Assembly (NCBI GenBank): GCA_030152985.1 | Contig: JASLIE010000093.1 | Coordinates: 1-8,307, forward strand | Direction: 5' to 3' | DNA: 8,307 nt | DNA from: Bacillaceae bacterium | GTDB lineage: Bacteria > Bacillota > Bacilli > Bacillales > Amphibacillaceae | Part shown: one piece after another, positions 1 through 5,046 of the stretch | Layout of the letters: each line of letters opens with the position of its first letter | Numbering within the stretch: the first letter of the stretch is position 1 | Notes under the pieces: model-generated | Seen by the model: only the letters and a program-made list of their open reading frames with translations | What the model was told of the DNA's origin: nothing | The model's database searches: none | Program-made: the position numbers and the translations under genes

Positions 1-554
1 TTGTTGGTGAATATAATATTCTAAACCTATTAACAGCCATTATTGTCGCTTATTTAGAAGACATTAATTTAGAAACAATCAAACAAGCTGTTAAAGAATT
101 TGACGGGATTAAAGGACGCTTACAAAGAGTCGATAAAAGTAATGTTTTTATTGATTACGCTCATACACCCGACGCACTCGAAAATGTCTTAAAAACCTTA
201 AAGGCTGTCACAAATGGAAAGGTACTTGTCGTTTTTGGTGCTGGTGGAGACAGGGATCGTACAAAACGTCCTGAAATGGGGAAAATAGCTGAAGAAAACA
301 GTGATATCGCGATTATTACCTCTGATAACCCTCGCACTGAAGATCCTAATCAGATTATTGAAGATATTAAATCCGGTATGGAGCAAATTGATTTTGCGAT
401 TGAAGACCGTGAGGAAGCGATTAAACAAGCCATTCATCTCATGAGTGAAGAGGATGTCTTAGTCATTGCAGGAAAAGGACAAGAAGAGTATCAAGAGATT
501 AATAAGATCAAGTATCCATTCAGTGACTATCAAATTGCCTTAAAATATATTTAA
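1..554 (+). CDS. murE: MurE-type UDP-N-acetylmuramyl-tripeptide synthetase, C-terminal part (5' end outside window)
   Basis: This is the C-terminal part of a cytoplasmic ATP-dependent Mur ligase that adds the third amino acid to UDP-MurNAc-L-Ala-D-Glu in peptidoglycan synthesis. The reading frame is open from the left edge (first full codon at base 3) to TAA at 552-554, about 183 codons. Visible motifs in order are GRLQRV, the DYAHTPDAL block, FGAGGDRDRTKRP, TSDNPRTEDP and AGKGQEEYQ. From family knowledge, the DNPR motif (bases 324-335) marks enzymes that use meso-diaminopimelate rather than lysine. Two family positions differ: GCGGDRD reads GAGGDRD, and the usual GKGHE reads GKGQE (His to Gln at 480-482), while the Gly and Glu that contact diaminopimelate in E. 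coli MurE are kept. The gene is not next to other mur or division genes; it faces yutM across a shared terminator. It may be a second MurE paralogue rather than the dcw-cluster enzyme, which is inference. MurE-family assignment is secure. Confidence 0.93.
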   Translation, partial: VGEYNILNLLTAIIVAYLEDINLETIKQAVKEFDGIKGRLQRVDKSNVFIDYAHTPDALENVLKTLKAVTNGKVLVVFGAGGDRDRTKRPEMGKIAEENSDIAIITSDNPRTEDPNQIIEDIKSGMEQIDFAIEDREEAIKQAIHLMSEEDVLVIAGKGQEEYQEINKIKYPFSDYQIALKYI

Positions 555-557
555 TGA

Positions 558-593
558 AAAAACGTGTCGTTTAAATTTAAACGACACGTTTTT
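558..593. terminator. Bidirectional Rho-independent terminator between murE and yutM
   Basis: A perfect inverted repeat with 18-base arms (558-575 and 576-593) is centred between bases 575 and 576, with core ACGTGTCGTTTAAA on the left arm. It is followed by a T-run on the plus strand and by six T on the minus strand. It begins 3 bases after the murE stop and ends about 34 bases before the yutM stop, so it can serve both convergent genes. Confidence 0.9.
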
Positions 594-627
594 ATATTAA
601 ACAGAATCCGCTGTTTGTTTAATCAGA

Positions 628-984
628 TTAACACTTCTCTACTTCACCTTGATAATCCTCTGGTCTAAATGATGTACCACAACCACATGAATAAACAGCT
701 TGTGGATTATTAATGCTAAATCCCCCACCCATCATGTTTTGTTTGAAATCTATTTTTGTATCTTTAATCATTGGGATATCTGGTTTAGATATAACGACTG
801 GAATTTCATTGATTTCTTCAATCACATCAAGTTCCTCGTTAATCTCATCTGCAAAACCAAGTGAATATGAAAGTCCACTACATCCTCCACCTTTTACACC
901 AAAGCGTAAACGCGCATCAGAGCCTTCTTCTTGCATCATTTCCTTAATTCGGTCTCGTGCAGCATCTGTAATTGATATAATCAC
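628..984 (-). CDS. yutM: A-type iron-sulfur cluster carrier (HesB/IscA/ErpA family, YutM-like)
   Basis: This is a cytoplasmic carrier protein predicted to bind a [2Fe-2S] or [4Fe-4S] cluster and pass it to apo-enzymes. Its 118 residues are close to the family's usual 105-120. The three invariant cysteines are in their normal context: Cys35 in GGGCSGLSY, and Cys100 and Cys102 in SCGCGTSF near the C-terminus. An extra Cys118 is the last residue. The start is GTG at 984-982, with AAGGAGGA (993-1000, reverse strand) 8 bases upstream, an excellent ribosome binding site. B. subtilis YutM is the likely orthologue because yutI, yutG, yutE and yutD homologues lie nearby, as in that genome. The gene is monocistronic between a promoter at about 1021-1049 and the terminator at 558-593. 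It is divergent from the NFU scaffold, so the two cluster-delivery proteins may be co-regulated (inference). Confidence 0.95.
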   Translation of the reverse strand: MIISITDAARDRIKEMMQEEGSDARLRFGVKGGGCSGLSYSLGFADEINEELDVIEEINEIPVVISKPDIPMIKDTKIDFKQNMMGGGFSINNPQAVYSCGCGTSFRPEDYQGEVEKC

Positions 985-1020
985 TTTCTATCTCCTCCTT
1001 AACGAGTTACGTATGTACCT

Positions 1021-1049
1021 AGTATACAAACTGAGTGCTAGTCACGCAA
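1021..1049 (-). promoter_or_regulatory. Candidate sigma-A promoter of yutM
   Basis: On the minus strand, TTGCGT (-35, bases 1044-1049) is separated by exactly 17 bases from TATACT (-10, bases 1021-1026). The -10 matches consensus at five of six positions and the -35 at three. It lies about 37 bases upstream of the GTG start. Identified by eye only. Confidence 0.5.
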
Positions 1050-1077
1050 CCTAATTGTTTATTTATAAACGATTCTA

Positions 1078-1106
1078 TTTACTTTTACATTTAAAAAGTA
1101 TAAAAT
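1078..1106 (+). promoter_or_regulatory. Candidate sigma-A promoter of yutI
   Basis: TTTACT (-35, 1078-1083) and TAAAAT (-10, 1101-1106) are spaced by 17 bases, about 55 bases upstream of the yutI start. Four and five of six bases match consensus respectively. With the opposing yutM promoter it fills the 176-bp divergent intergenic region. Confidence 0.45.
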
Positions 1107-1160
1107 GAAAGTAAGAATCCTGATTGTTTCAATCATTTATCTTGAAGGGAGTTTTATAAA

Positions 1161-1394
1161 ATGAGTGAAGTAGCTAAAGAAGACGTTCAAGAAGTTCTAA
1201 ATAAATTACGCCCATTCCTTTTACGTGATGGTGGCGATGTTCAGTTAATTGATGTAGAAGATGGTGTCGTTCAACTTAAACTCATGGGAGCATGTGGAAA
1301 TTGCCCAAGCTCAGCCATTACCTTAAAAGCAGGTATTGAACGTGCACTAACAACTGAAATCCCAGGCGTTAAAGAAATTGAACAAGTATTCTAA
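1161..1394 (+). CDS. yutI: Stand-alone NFU-domain iron-sulfur scaffold protein (NifU C-terminal-like, YutI)
   Basis: This small cytoplasmic protein of 77 residues consists only of the NFU domain (NifU C-terminal domain), which assembles or carries a [4Fe-4S] cluster at a subunit interface and delivers it to targets. The diagnostic motif GACGNCPSS supplies Cys45 and Cys48 in a CxxC pair. The upstream [14 protein letters not shown] segment is also typical of the family. The ATG start at 1161 is preceded by AAGGGAG (1145-1151) at a 9-base spacing. There is no N-terminal A-type domain as in E. coli NfuA; the separate yutM product across the promoter region could supply that activity (inference). 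The gene ends in its own strong terminator and is probably monocistronic. Assignment is very secure. Confidence 0.96.
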   Translation: MSEVAKEDVQEVLNKLRPFLLRDGGDVQLIDVEDGVVQLKLMGACGNCPSSAITLKAGIERALTTEIPGVKEIEQVF

Positions 1395-1397
1395 ACT

Positions 1398-1422
1398 AAA
1401 AAGCAGACTGAGTCTGCTTTTT
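1398..1422 (+). terminator. Rho-independent terminator of yutI
   Basis: Inverted repeat AAAAAGCAGACT / AGTCTGCTTTTT (arms 1398-1409 and 1411-1422; the innermost bases form the loop), followed by TTTTTTAG. It begins 3 bases after the yutI stop. Confidence 0.88.
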
Positions 1423-1443
1423 TAGTTTATATTTTTTAAACTT

Positions 1444-1500
1444 TATTGATATTCATTTTAGTTTTTTAAACAACATGTTAAACTAAAGACGATATCAATA
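1444..1500. promoter_or_regulatory. Nested inverted repeat upstream of yutG containing an extended -10-like element
   Basis: Two concentric inverted repeats share one centre. The outer pair is TATTGATAT (1444-1452) / ATATCAATA (1492-1500). The inner pair is TTTAGTTT (1457-1464) / AAACTAAA (1480-1487). They are separated by symmetrical 4-base mismatched segments and enclose a 15-base middle containing the palindrome AACATGTT (1472-1479). An extended -10-like element, TGTTAAACT (1476-1484), overlaps the inner right arm. The structure ends 5 bases before the yutG GTG. It could be an operator over the yutG promoter, or an RNA hairpin if transcription reads through from yutI. Both are inference; the symmetry is directly seen. 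Confidence 0.5.
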
Positions 1501-1505
1501 CGAAA

Positions 1506-2021
1506 GTGGTGAGTGTCATCGGAAAAATAGAAAAACAAAGCGAGCTCGAAATTGAAGCACGTAAAATGCTCGAATTACGTGGTGTTACACTTAATGATAT
1601 TGCAGAACTTGTCTTTTACTTACAAGCTCAATATCATGAAAATCTAACAATGGAAACATGCCTTCACAATGTAAATCGTGTTCTTTCAAAACGTGAAGTT
1701 CAACATGCCCTTCTTACAGGCATTGAATTAGACATGTTAGCTGAACAAGGTAAACTATCCGAACCTATTCAAGATATTATTCATCGCGATGAAGGTTTAT
1801 ACGGAATTGATGAAGTAATTGCACTTTCAATTGTCAATGTTTACGGCTCAATCGGATTTACAAGCTATGGTTTTATTGATAAACAAAAGCCAGGTATCCT
1901 AGAGCGTTTAAATGATCATTCAAGTGGTGAAGTACACACCTTTTTAGATGACATTGTAGGCGCAATTGCAGCAGCTGCTTCAAGTCGTTTAGCACATGCA
2001 GCGGCTGGCGATATTGAATAA
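1506..2021 (+). CDS. yutG: PgpA-family protein (phosphatidylglycerophosphatase A-like, YutG)
   Basis: This 171-residue protein belongs to the family that includes PgpA, which removes phosphate from phosphatidylglycerophosphate to give phosphatidylglycerol. Family hallmarks are a mid-protein block YGFIDKQKPGI (Asp125, Lys128, Pro129) and HTFLDDIVGAI (Asp148 and Asp149). The rest resembles B. subtilis YutG: a GVTLNDIAELVFYLQ segment near residue 26, REVQHALLTG near 63, and LYGIDEVIALSIVNVYGSIGF near 98. No clear membrane-spanning segment is visible, unlike E. coli PgpA, so phospholipid substrate specificity is uncertain. An upstream in-frame TAA (1479-1481) limits the start to GTG 1506 or the adjacent GTG 1509. 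Neither has a convincing ribosome binding site, and an SD-like GGTGA (1508-1512) lies at the start itself. The next in-frame ATG is at 1566 (Met21). The gene ends in a terminator shared with the convergent regulator gene. Confidence 0.88.
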   Translation: MVSVIGKIEKQSELEIEARKMLELRGVTLNDIAELVFYLQAQYHENLTMETCLHNVNRVLSKREVQHALLTGIELDMLAEQGKLSEPIQDIIHRDEGLYGIDEVIALSIVNVYGSIGFTSYGFIDKQKPGILERLNDHSSGEVHTFLDDIVGAIAAAASSRLAHAAAGDIE

Positions 2022-2023
2022 TA

Positions 2024-2089
2024 AAAAGACGTTAACTTTGAACAATGCCTAATCTTTTTATAGAGGCCTTTGTTTAATTAACGTCTTTT
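2024..2089. terminator. Bidirectional terminator between yutG and the regulator gene
   Basis: Perfect 12-bp outer stem AAAAGACGTTAA / TTAACGTCTTTT (arms 2024-2035 and 2078-2089). The loop holds further imperfect pairing (AACAA 2041-2045 with TTGTT 2070-2074; GCCT 2047-2050 with AGGC 2064-2067). Both strands continue into T-rich sequence. The right arm overlaps the stop codon of the minus-strand regulator gene by two bases. Confidence 0.75.
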
Positions 2090-2720
2090 ATTTTACTTTT
2101 GGTGGTGAGATTGTCCAACAACAATTCTTTTTTCCATCAGTAATCTTTGATTCGGAAATAACCTTACTTTCAGGAAACATCTTCTCTAAGACATGTTTTT
2201 CATTGTGACACACTTCCTTAAATGAAGAGGCCATTGAATAGATTGGACAATTATAATTTTTGATTTGATAACTTCCATCATCTAGTTTAACATATTCAAC
2301 CATATAGCCCTCTTCATCTTGGAGATGGGCAATTTGTTTAATTCTTTCATCAAAATCTGTCGCTGAAATATGTGTTTCGTAAAGCTTTTCTTCACGTTCT
2401 TTTCGTTTTTTTAAGACCTCAGAAACTGCCTCTTTACCAAGCGTTTCTTCAAGATCATTTAGGAGTTCTTCTGGTAGTTCAGCATTTTTATTTGGGAATG
2501 TTGCATGTCCTTTACTCGTAAGCTCGTACATATGAAAGGGGCGCCCGATTGCTTGCTTAACAATACGCTCACTGATAAAGGACTGACTCATTAGATCACG
2601 GATATGACGTCTCACTGCAATTTCAGACACCGTAAAGTTTTCCATAATCTCTTTCATCGTACTTTCTCCCTGTCTTTTCAGAACAAATAAAATCTGTTCT
2701 TTAGTTGACCGCTTCTTCAT
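2088..2720 (-). CDS. DeoR/ArsR-like winged-helix transcriptional regulator with SufR-type C-terminal cysteines
   Basis: This 210-residue predicted DNA-binding regulator has an N-terminal winged helix (about residues 5-70: STKEQILFVLKRQGE, the recognition-helix region SEIAVRRHIRDLMSQ, then the IGRPFHMYELTSKG wing). A charged helical linker follows at about 80-135. The C-terminal domain carries Cys158 (NYNCPIYS), Cys171 (EVCHNEK) and the Cys200-Cys201 pair (KKNCCWTI). The spacing Cys158-X12-Cys171-X28-Cys200 is the one I recall for SufR, the [4Fe-4S] repressor of suf genes in cyanobacteria and actinobacteria; the position of SufR's fourth Cys is Ser185. Cluster binding is inference, but neighbouring yutM and yutI make Fe-S homeostasis a sensible target. 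The ATG start has AAGGAGGT 7 bases upstream, and this ribosome binding site overlaps the yutE stop codon (13 bases between genes), implying translational coupling with yutE. Confidence 0.85.
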   Translation of the reverse strand: MKKRSTKEQILFVLKRQGESTMKEIMENFTVSEIAVRRHIRDLMSQSFISERIVKQAIGRPFHMYELTSKGHATFPNKNAELPEELLNDLEETLGKEAVSEVLKKRKEREEKLYETHISATDFDERIKQIAHLQDEEGYMVEYVKLDDGSYQIKNYNCPIYSMASSFKEVCHNEKHVLEKMFPESKVISESKITDGKKNCCWTISPPKVK

Positions 2721-2733
2721 AAGCTACACCTCC

Positions 2734-3174
2734 TTAGTCTTCATTTGAAAATGCGTGAGCCACACCGAGCTCATTGTTTAAATAACTTTCAATGTCAGTA
2801 CTAAAATTACTTAAAGTTGGATGTGCTTTTTTCATTACAGATTCAAGCTCTTTAATCTCTATATCTAAATAATTTTGAACAAGCATTTGACGTAAATCAA
2901 TGACTGATTTATATGCTTTTTCATCTTCAGAAGAAATAACTTTTTCATCAATTAAAATATCAATAATATCATGATAACTTCCTGGATCTCGCATAATAAA
3001 ACCGTCAATCATCATATTCCCTACATCTAGAACTGATTCAATAATCATATGAACCGCTCGCTCAAGGGCGAGTTCTTCTAATCGATTAGTGACACTTATA
3101 CCTTTAATTTCTTCTAATAACGCATCAATATGTTTTAATGTCGCCTCAATCTTACTTCGATCAACAAAATACAT
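2734..3174 (-). CDS. yutE: HEPN-domain protein of the DUF86/HepT-like family (YutE, UPF0331)
   Basis: An all-helical cytoplasmic protein of 146 residues related to HepT toxins, but of the conserved chromosomal YutE subgroup. Family signatures are the MYFVDR start, LALERAVHMIIESVLDVGN (residues 35-53) and FIMRDPGSYHDIIDIL. In HepT the RNase motif is R-x4-H-x-Y; here the equivalent segment is RQMLVQNY (Arg95 to Tyr102), so the catalytic His is Gln100 while Arg and the AMPylatable Tyr remain. No MntA-like nucleotidyltransferase partner gene lies beside it. A toxin role is therefore unlikely; the function is unknown. I chose ATG 3174 over ATG 3180 because GGTGAGGG (3181-3188, reverse strand) is at 6-base spacing from 3174 but abuts 3180, and because the family starts MYFVDR. 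It is the first gene of an operon with the SufR-like regulator, transcribed from an extended -10 promoter near 3207-3215. Confidence 0.88.
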   Translation of the reverse strand: MYFVDRSKIEATLKHIDALLEEIKGISVTNRLEELALERAVHMIIESVLDVGNMMIDGFIMRDPGSYHDIIDILIDEKVISSEDEKAYKSVIDLRQMLVQNYLDIEIKELESVMKKAHPTLSNFSTDIESYLNNELGVAHAFSNED

Positions 3175-3206
3175 AAACATCCCTCACCTATTGATTAATT
3201 ACTTAT

Positions 3207-3215
3207 ATTATACCA
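3207..3215 (-). promoter_or_regulatory. Extended -10 promoter of the yutE-regulator operon
   Basis: On the minus strand this reads TGGTATAAT, a perfect extended -10 (TG-N-TATAAT). The 17-base position upstream is TTAATT (3230-3235), a weak -35, as is common with extended -10 promoters. The expected transcript start is about 25 bases before the yutE ATG. Confidence 0.7.
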
Positions 3216-3276
3216 TATTTTCAAACTTCAATTAAGTAGTTAAATCCAATGTTTTACGACATTTAAGTGACTTTCA

Positions 3277-3285
3277 TGGTATAAT
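3277..3285 (+). promoter_or_regulatory. Extended -10 promoter of the amidase gene
   Basis: TGGTATAAT, identical to the opposing yutE element. ACGACA (3256-3261) is a candidate -35 at 18-base spacing, matching GACA of TTGACA. The start of transcription would be about 25 bases before the amidase TTG. Confidence 0.65.
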
Positions 3286-3316
3286 CGGGTTAATTAGATA
3301 AGAGGGAGTGATTTAA

Positions 3317-4762
3317 TTGAGTAAACAAATGAATGAGTATTCAGTTGAGGATTTGCTCGATTTAGACGCTACAGCAATCGCAGATAAAATAAAAAAAGGG
3401 AAGTTAACAAGTGAGTTTATCACTCAAACCTATATCAATCACATTAAAAAAATAAATCCCTTAATTAATGCCTTAGTTGAAGAGAGATTTGAGCTTGCAC
3501 TTGAGGAAGCAATTGCTTGTGATCAGGAAACAAATTCCCAGATAAAAAATAAGCCACTATTTGGTGTTCCTATCAGTATTAAAGAGTCTTTTGATGTTAA
3601 AGGTATGCATACAACAGGCGGGATTGCACACAGAAAAGACATTATTTTAAATGAAGACGCTCATGCTGTTGAAAAGCTCAAAGACGCTGGCGCAATTATT
3701 CTTGGTAAGACAAATACACCTGAGCTTTGTTTTTGTCAAGAAACTGATAATAAATTATTTGGACGGACAAACAATCCATGGAACCTTGAACGAACAGTCG
3801 GTGGATCCTCAGGGGGTGAAGGCGCACTTCTTGCAACAGGAGCATCAGCACTCGGACTTGCAGCTGATGTCGGTGGTTCTATTCGTTTCCCGAGTCATTT
3901 TAATGGTGTTATTGGATTTAAACCGGGTGCACATGACATAAGTGATCAAGGACTTTTCCCTAAAATAGACATTCCATTACAAAATAGAATGTTAGGTGTT
4001 GGTCCAATGGGAAAATCAGTTCGTGATATGAAGCTTGCTTATCAACTCCTCCGGTCTGAAACAGAATCAAAACATTTATTTGAAAAGTTAGAAGTTCATT
4101 TTTTAATTTCAGAAAGTATCTATCCACTCTCTGAAGATAGTAAGCTCCTGATTAATCAACTTAAAAATCATATGAAGAAAAGTTATGAGGTTGAAGAAAC
4201 CGTTCCCCCCTACTTTGATAACACGGCCCAAATTTGGCAAGAAATCATGTCGATTGATGGTGCTAAATCCGTTAGACAAATCGCTTATAATACTGACCGT
4301 GTTAATGTCATTGGAAACTTTATTAAAGAAAAGTTAACAGGAAAAACTCCAGTTCATCCTTATCTTTCTTGGGCTTTAATTGGCGCTAATATGTTTAAAC
4401 CAACTGCTAAACGAATTCAAGAAATTGAAGGAATGATTGAATTAGGTGATCAAGCAATCGATCGTTATTTAATGAATAAATTGCTCATCCTTCCTGTTTA
4501 TCACACCAGCGCCTTAAAACACGGTGACGTTTTTAGTGAGCTCTTTTCAATTCAAAAAACATTTCTTAAATATATTCCTTACACAGCTTATGCCAACGTT
4601 TGGGGCTTACCTTCACTTACCCTACCAATTGGACTTGATAATGAAGGTCTACCTGTTGCCATTCAAATCATTGGTCGACGTGGAAATGAGGACGCTATTT
4701 TTAGGACAGGAGAATTTATTGAAAAAAACTTTTATTCCTATAAACGTGCAAAAAGTGAGTAG
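3317..4762 (+). CDS. Amidase signature family hydrolase (FAAH-like)
   Basis: A 481-residue amidase signature enzyme that hydrolyses a C-N amide bond; the substrate is not evident. The Ser-cisSer-Lys triad is complete: Lys89 (PISIKES), cis-Ser164 (GGSSGGEGAL) and nucleophile Ser188 (DVGGSIRFPS). The intervals of 75 and 24 residues equal those of mammalian fatty acid amide hydrolase (Lys142, Ser217, Ser241), and GGSSGGEGAL/GGSIRFPS are FAAH-like in wording. The C-terminal block GLPSLTLPIGL...GLPVAIQIIGRRGNED is typical of the family. It is not GatA of the tRNA amidotransferase: no gatC or gatB is adjacent. No signal peptide is seen, so it is probably cytoplasmic. The start is TTG 3317 with GAGGGA (3302-3307) 9 bases upstream; ATG 3329 is too far away. 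The gene is monocistronic, divergent from yutE, and its stop lies inside the terminator shared with yutD. Confidence 0.92.
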   Translation: MSKQMNEYSVEDLLDLDATAIADKIKKGKLTSEFITQTYINHIKKINPLINALVEERFELALEEAIACDQETNSQIKNKPLFGVPISIKESFDVKGMHTTGGIAHRKDIILNEDAHAVEKLKDAGAIILGKTNTPELCFCQETDNKLFGRTNNPWNLERTVGGSSGGEGALLATGASALGLAADVGGSIRFPSHFNGVIGFKPGAHDISDQGLFPKIDIPLQNRMLGVGPMGKSVRDMKLAYQLLRSETESKHLFEKLEVHFLISESIYPLSEDSKLLINQLKNHMKKSYEVEETVPPYFDNTAQIWQEIMSIDGAKSVRQIAYNTDRVNVIGNFIKEKLTGKTPVHPYLSWALIGANMFKPTAKRIQEIEGMIELGDQAIDRYLMNKLLILPVYHTSALKHGDVFSELFSIQKTFLKYIPYTAYANVWGLPSLTLPIGLDNEGLPVAIQIIGRRGNEDAIFRTGEFIEKNFYSYKRAKSE

Positions 4763-4782
4763 GTATTTACCTACTCACTTTT
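4751..4782. terminator. Hairpin terminator shared by the amidase gene and yutD, containing both stop codons
   Basis: Perfect 14-bp inverted repeat AAAAGTGAGTAGGT / ACCTACTCACTTTT (arms 4751-4764 and 4769-4782) with a 4-base loop. The plus strand continues into TTCTTTTTTA, a good terminator for the amidase. The minus strand has only the four T of the stem, so termination of the yutD operon is probably weaker. The stop codons TAG (4760-4762, +) and TAG (4771-4773, -) both lie within the arms. Confidence 0.88.
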
Positions 4783-5046
4783 CTTTTTTAAAACAAAATA
4801 AGCACAGCCAAAATTACAATACTCAAGCAAATAATCATCTAACATATTAATTCGTGAGTCATAAGCAACTTTTTTATTCCCTGCTTCATAAAATCCTTTT
4901 AGACGCAGTTGACTATGTCCCCAGTCGCCTACTATATAATCATATTTTTGAAGAATCTCAGAATATCTCTCTTCTACCGCTTCTTTATCATAAGCATTTC
5001 GGTAATCTGTCACCAACTCATAAGTACTGCCAAATAACTCTATCAT
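4771..5046 (-). CDS. yutD: YutD family protein (DUF1027)
   Basis: A small conserved cytoplasmic protein of 91 residues found across Bacilli; its biochemical function is not established to my knowledge. Family features are the central block YDYIVGDWGHSQLRLKGFY (residues 35-53) and the C-terminal EYCNFGCAYFVLK, with Cys77 and Cys81 in a C-x3-C arrangement that could be a metal or redox pair (inference). The ATG at 5046-5044 overlaps the yunD TGA by four bases (ATGA), with AGAGGG upstream inside yunD, so it is translationally coupled as the last gene of the yunE-yunD-yutD operon. In B. subtilis, yutD lies among yutE, yutC and lipA; here it has been joined directly to yunD. The last three residues, KSE, are encoded by the shared hairpin. 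Confidence 0.88.
   Translation of the reverse strand: MIELFGSTYELVTDYRNAYDKEAVEERYSEILQKYDYIVGDWGHSQLRLKGFYEAGNKKVAYDSRINMLDDYLLEYCNFGCAYFVLKKKSE

Noticed and set aside
713..1054. 113-codon plus-strand open frame antisense to yutM
   Set aside because: It is a shadow of the yutM coding frame: low-complexity Ser/Ile/Pro composition, no ribosome binding site, and the opposite strand encodes a complete, well-conserved protein.
1121..1135. Small inverted repeat TGATT-GTTTC-AATCA in the yutI leader
   Set aside because: Only five AT-rich base pairs; expected by chance and too weak to call a regulatory hairpin.
985..1160. Cyanobacterial-type SufR operator CAAC-N6-GTTG in the yutM/yutI region
   Set aside because: I looked for this pattern by eye in the intergenic regions and did not find it; the operator of the regulator encoded here, if any, must differ.
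2734..3174. HepT/MntA toxin-antitoxin module
   Set aside because: The HEPN protein lacks the catalytic His, no nucleotidyltransferase gene adjoins it, and its partner is a DNA-binding regulator with strong conserved-locus context.
3651..3941. Alternative-frame open frames inside the amidase (also 4524-4850)
   Set aside because: They run within the amidase catalytic region or across its end and the terminator; the amidase frame is intact with all catalytic residues, so these are chance frames.
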